The notes under the pieces were generated by a model, which worked only from the letters and a program-made list of their open reading frames with translations, had not been told where the DNA came from and made no database searches. A program made the translations under genes and the position numbers. 52,875 nucleotides of DNA from Funneliformis mosseae (taxonomy: Eukaryota; Glomeromycota; Glomeromycetes; Glomerales; Glomeraceae): positions 1 through 52,875 of the forward strand of contig CAJVPP010000071.1 of NCBI GenBank assembly GCA_910592005.1. Reading direction: 5' to 3'. This document shows, piece by piece, positions 48,909 through 52,875 of this stretch (within the stretch, counting starts at the first letter, position 1; each line of letters begins with the position of its first letter).

Positions 48909-49849
48909 ATAAAATAATAAAAAAAAAAAAGCTATGCTTATTTTATTCGATTACCTTTTTACGCCCTTTAATAAAATTTTGAACTAATGCATTTTTATTA
49001 TAAAAAAAGAAAAAAATGAAGGATCTGCGTCACCCAATGTAACTAAATCTAAATAGTCAAATGAATTGGCAAAACTAATATATAGAATCTATGATCATGA
49101 TAAACCACCTTTTATTTACAGTATTTACAGATTTCCTCTATATTCAGATCCATAGAACATTTATATGATGGAATTTCTTACTATTTAAGGGATCTAAATT
49201 ATTAAAAGGTAAAATTATAATTCTTAGATTAACTAGTGGTTCAACTAAATCGCAGGACGACAAATTCTTCTTTTTACTATATCCAAGAAACAAGTTCCTA
49301 TTTTGCATTTATACCTGATTGACAAGAAGGTTTTGTACTTATTTATGTTTTCCGAGATATCGTCATCTCTAATTCATACCCAACAAGTTTGATTACCAGG
49401 AACAACGATTACTATAATTAAATATCGTTAATATTGTATGTACATATTATTTATATTTATAAATCATCGTAATCTATAATTACCTTTATACACGACACAA
49501 ACAAAAAAATGTTGCCAAATATAGATCTTTATTATATATGATATATTCTAATGATTTCATCATGATGAATAATTCTTTTATCGAATCAATTATAATTAAA
49601 TCGCGAACTCTACATTGATCCTTTTTATTATATGGGAGGGTTGTTAGTAAAATCACATTATGGATCGTATGATTACTATGTGAGTGTTGGGAAAAAGACT
49701 TTTTTTTTTTAGTAAAACTCAAAAATGGATTATCAATTATCGTTATCAGACATTTTTCCAGGGAAGACCGTTAAGGTTACATAAACTTTCGAAATGGTTA
49801 CATGTATCTGACCAATCAAATTATATCTTTTTAAGTAGGGATATAACTA
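48909..49849. other. Intergenic region downstream of SWC5
   Basis: No gene recognised. The frames at 49486-49722 (minus) and 49684-49917 (plus) overlap each other and the MITE that follows and have no motif. The stretch contains the SWC5 3' end; an AATAAA-like string follows its stop codon at once. Confidence 0.45.
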
Positions 49850-50035
49850 CCCTAGCGTTCCCCCAAAAAAAAGCACTGGTCGGCCGGCATTATGCAGTGA
49901 CACGTGAATTAGTGTGACAGATAATGTGTGACAAATAGGTTTGCGTCTATTGAAAAAAAACTAAGTCCCCGAAACACTTGTAAAAAATGAAAATATCATC
50001 ACGTGACCAGTGCTTTTTTGGGGGGAACGCTAGGG
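49850..50035. mobile_element. 186-bp MITE with ~33-bp inverted ends and TA flanks
   Basis: The left end reads CCCTAGCGTTCCCCC followed by an A-run and GCACTGGTC. The inverted right end reads CCCTAGCGTTCCCCC, C, an A-run and GCACTGGTC. TA flanks both sides (49848-49849 and 50036-50037). The near-identity of the arms, with CG dinucleotides intact, indicates a recent insertion compared with the other elements here. There is no coding capacity. CACGTGA strings lie inside both arms. Confidence 0.85.
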
Positions 50036-51072
50036 TAAATGTAGGGATATTCAAAATTTGATTGATGCAAAATTTTAATGCATTTTGTAATTACTAATCA
50101 ATTACTATAAAATTTCGTTTTAGAAAAATAACGATAAGTTATTTCTTTTTTTTACCATTTTTTTTTATTTATTTTTATCATTATTCTGTAGTTAAACCAA
50201 TTTTTTAAATATAAAATATACCAAATATTTTTTATTAAAAACATAATAAAAATGTAATAAAGAATAAATTTTAATATACTGTATTGTTAAGATAGTCTAT
50301 TGTTATAGCAATTGCTTTATTGTTATAAAAACATACATAGTTGATTGATAAAATATATAGTAAAATGTAAATTATGTATATTTTTTGTTCAATAAATAAT
50401 TATTTTTAACAAAAATAATAAATCATATGTTTATTTAATAATAATCTTCTAAAATGAAAAAAAAGGTTTAGAAATATTTTTTCACACTTTTTCTTTAAAA
50501 TATTGCATTAAATATTACATCAAATACTGCAAAATTTATTTTAAGTTAAGTATTTCTTTATTCTATTTTTGTTTAAAAAATGTTACAACAATTCTAAGAT
50601 ATATATAATGCAAACAAATTAGGCTATAAAACTCATCAAATCTTATAGTAAATCACAGTTTAGAATAAAAGTTTATACTTTTATTCTAGATTAAAGATGC
50701 TCGCTATTTTGCTAATGCATTTGATACAAAATTTAATATAAATTTCAGTTAATCATATTTTTTAAATTTGCATCAAAATCTGTATCAACCAATTTTAAAT
50801 ACCTCTAGTATTACCACCAAGTTTTTACTCTCATATAATCATAGAAATATTTATTACTTTATATTACACCCTTTATATTTTTTATTTTCATAAATATTTT
50901 GAGAATTTAGAATTTTTTAGAAAACAAAATCATATTTATTATTTTTTAATATCATAATACTACTAAAAATCAAATAAGTATAAAAAACTTAAAATTTTAA
51001 AATTATGTTCTAAAATAAGTATTCTAAATTGTATTCTAAAAAATTGGTGTTCTATTATGTTGTGTACTAATA
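50036..51072. other. AT-rich spacer, nothing recognised
   Basis: A/T-rich sequence with chance short frames between the MITE and the transposase-like relic. Confidence 0.5.
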
Positions 51073-52733
51073 ATGTTTATGCATTATAACGATCATGCGT
51101 GTTGCTACATAAGGAAGAGGTTTTTGCGCTTAAAAAAACTAGTCTTGAACATATTCGATTTTTTTCATACTTTCACTGCAAAGAACTTTTTCATAAACAA
51201 AAACAAATCAATATCATATTTAAGTAAAATGAATTGCCAGACTTTTTTTCTTAACCCTAGGTTTGATAAGAAACTAATATACAAGTCTTTCACAAATAAA
51301 TATCAAAATTTCACAAACGCTGATATATACAGCATTATGGTTAAGACAGAAAATGTTACTCCTAACCATACTGATACTTGTCATGAAGTTGCACAAGAAT
51401 GGAACAAGATTAAATCTAAGAACGAAACTGAAATTAATGATATCATTAAAAATTATTTTACTATTCCATTTAATCTATATGATATACAAACTTTGAGGTC
51501 AAAACGTCTTGTACCTAGAAAAAATCCAATTACAGCTTCAACTCCTCCTGTTAATCGTTCAGCAAATTCTGAACTAGAGATTTTAGTAAATACATCAGCT
51601 CAAAAAAAAGATGACAAATGAAATAATAATAGTTGAAAAGAAACTCATCAAATTTGAACAAATCTATAATTTTACAACTGATTATCAACTTCAGCATGAT
51701 ACATATATAAGGATAAAAGATCTTCAAACTGAAATCAAATCTAATAAAGAGAGAATTATTAAATTATAAAAAAACGTAAGTTATGCTCAAAAATGCAAAA
51801 AAAAAAAAAATACTTATTGAAAATCAGGAAGTGATACAGTATGATAAACCCAGTTGTCTTTCACTTCTTTTTAAACACCCAAATTTATATGATCATATTC
51901 ATGATTCGATTGAGTTTAGGACAGCTAATGAGAAAAGAAGGAAAGAAGTAGTTAAAATTCAGATAATTGAAAATTTGCATAAAAATCTTGAGAAAAACTA
52001 CAATGTCTACATGGCAAAAACAATACTAAATAATTACCTGCTACCTTGACAAGCCAACTCGATTGCTGCAAGGGTGCATTATCACCTAGCGTAGGTTGTA
52101 ATATCTGGTATTTTACAAATGAAAATACGAGATCATCCCAATAGACACTATTGCCTTATATCAATAAAATGTACAAAGCAATTTGCTTCACTATTTGCTG
52201 ATGCGAGTATTGCTATTTCTCAAAATGATAAAGCAAAGATTGGTTTAGGTATACTTGCAGTAGGATGGATATTTTATAGATTACAATCGATTAATAAACC
52301 TATAAGTATAGCAGATCATGATTTTCCTGCAGGGTTTAGACAAAATTAATTTCATCAGTTTATCTTATGATAAAACTAAATGAAAAAATGATGATCTATA
52401 GATGGATCAACTTGCTATCTTTATACATCGTCAATAGTCACTTGGTATATCTTCATTTACGTATATGCAGGATCTTGAATACCTTATCTAAGATTTTCAA
52501 TATGATGATATACTGAAGTTTAACGGAGAAATTTGACTAATTTGGATGCTATTAGTAAACGGAGGACTAGACAAGAATTTAAGGCATCTAAAAAATATAA
52601 AAATTTATTGTCAGCTCTTTAGAAAATTCAATCTGGACTATTTGAACATATGGGGCCTTTGCAGTAGAAAAGTCGGAAACTACCGTAAACCTGATTTTGA
52701 GATAATTGAGTTTGAAAGTTTTGATCACGCGTA
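51073..52733 (+). pseudogene. Transposase-like repeat gene, long relic (copy 2)
   Basis: A first open frame (51073-51621) carries DTCHEVAQEWNKIKSKNETE and DIIKNYFTIPFNLYDIQTL; the recognisable part starts near Met 51229. After stops it resumes at 51783 with YDKPSCLSLLFKHPNLYD and NVYMAKTILNNYLLP, passes two in-frame stops (TGA 52047-52049 and TAG 52092-52094) and continues CTKQFASLFADASIAISQND and ADHDFPAGF to about 52349. Two frameshifts follow before LLVNGGLDKNLRHLKNIKIY and FRKFNLDYL. The Asp in ADHDFP and the Asp in GGLDKN could be remnants of a DDE triad; the expected C-terminal part is missing. I know this text as a repeated Glomeromycotina family but cannot confirm it here. Confidence 0.7.
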
Positions 52734-52875
52734 AACAGATCGACAATTCGCAGTAATAAAAATAGAATTTCGATCCGAATGTTAAAAATAGATTGTAAAA
52801 AAAAAAATCGTTATTATAATTATAATTATGAAAAGTTTCGCTCAATAAACCACACTCTATAATTTAATTAAATAA
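52734..52875. other. Window end, no feature
   Basis: Short A/T-rich tail with runs of A and a small (aattat) repeat; nothing to annotate. Confidence 0.5.

Noticed and set aside
52588..52845. 85-codon minus-strand frame at the window end
   Set aside because: It lies opposite the plus-strand transposase-like relic and has Phe/Tyr/Asn-rich composition without motifs.

Overview
The window looks like a piece of nuclear genome from an arbuscular mycorrhizal fungus (Glomeromycotina, most like Rhizophagus). This is an inference from three things: very AT-rich intergenic DNA with almost no CG dinucleotides, genes with short 64-83 nt introns, and a TKL-type kinase of the HCDLHDGN kind together with fossil LINE, MULE and transposase-like families that I associate with this group. 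No database search was possible.

Four genes are well supported. On the minus strand, 7611-8824 encodes a two-exon TKL-type protein kinase of 380 aa. On the plus strand, 11387-28777 encodes midasin (MDN1/Rea1), the giant six-AAA ribosome-assembly ATPase; I modelled 13 exons giving about 5504 aa. The plus-strand gene at 30774-32278 encodes PIG-C/GPI2, the membrane subunit of the enzyme that starts GPI-anchor synthesis. The plus-strand gene at 47653-48908 encodes SWC5/CFDP1, a BCNT-domain subunit of the SWR1 H2A.Z-exchange complex. They are housekeeping genes with no operon-like link to one another.

The rest is a graveyard of mobile elements. Positions 290-3600 hold a plus-strand LINE fossil (DQG, YMDD and RNase H motifs). 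Positions 3600-7600 hold foldback elements and a pogo-like MITE. The block 32.3-37.5 kb is extremely AT-rich and contains a three-level nest: a hAT-like MITE inside a 149-bp TA-flanked element inside a degraded pogo-like element. Positions 39.6-47.0 kb hold a Ty3/gypsy-like gag relic, a transposase-like relic, a minus-strand LINE relic interrupted by a second hAT-like MITE, an unidentified relic and a MULE transposase relic with a SWIM-like region. Positions 51.1-52.7 kb hold a second, longer copy of the transposase-like relic.

Across these fossils the in-frame stops sit mostly where CAA, CAG, CGA or TGG codons are expected, and CG is nearly absent. This fits decay by deamination of methylated cytosine or a RIP-like process.

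The most unusual structure is the second hAT-like MITE (41451-42518). It carries about 13 tandem ~49-bp units, each encoding two hairpins whose ancestral CG sites have decayed to TG or CA.
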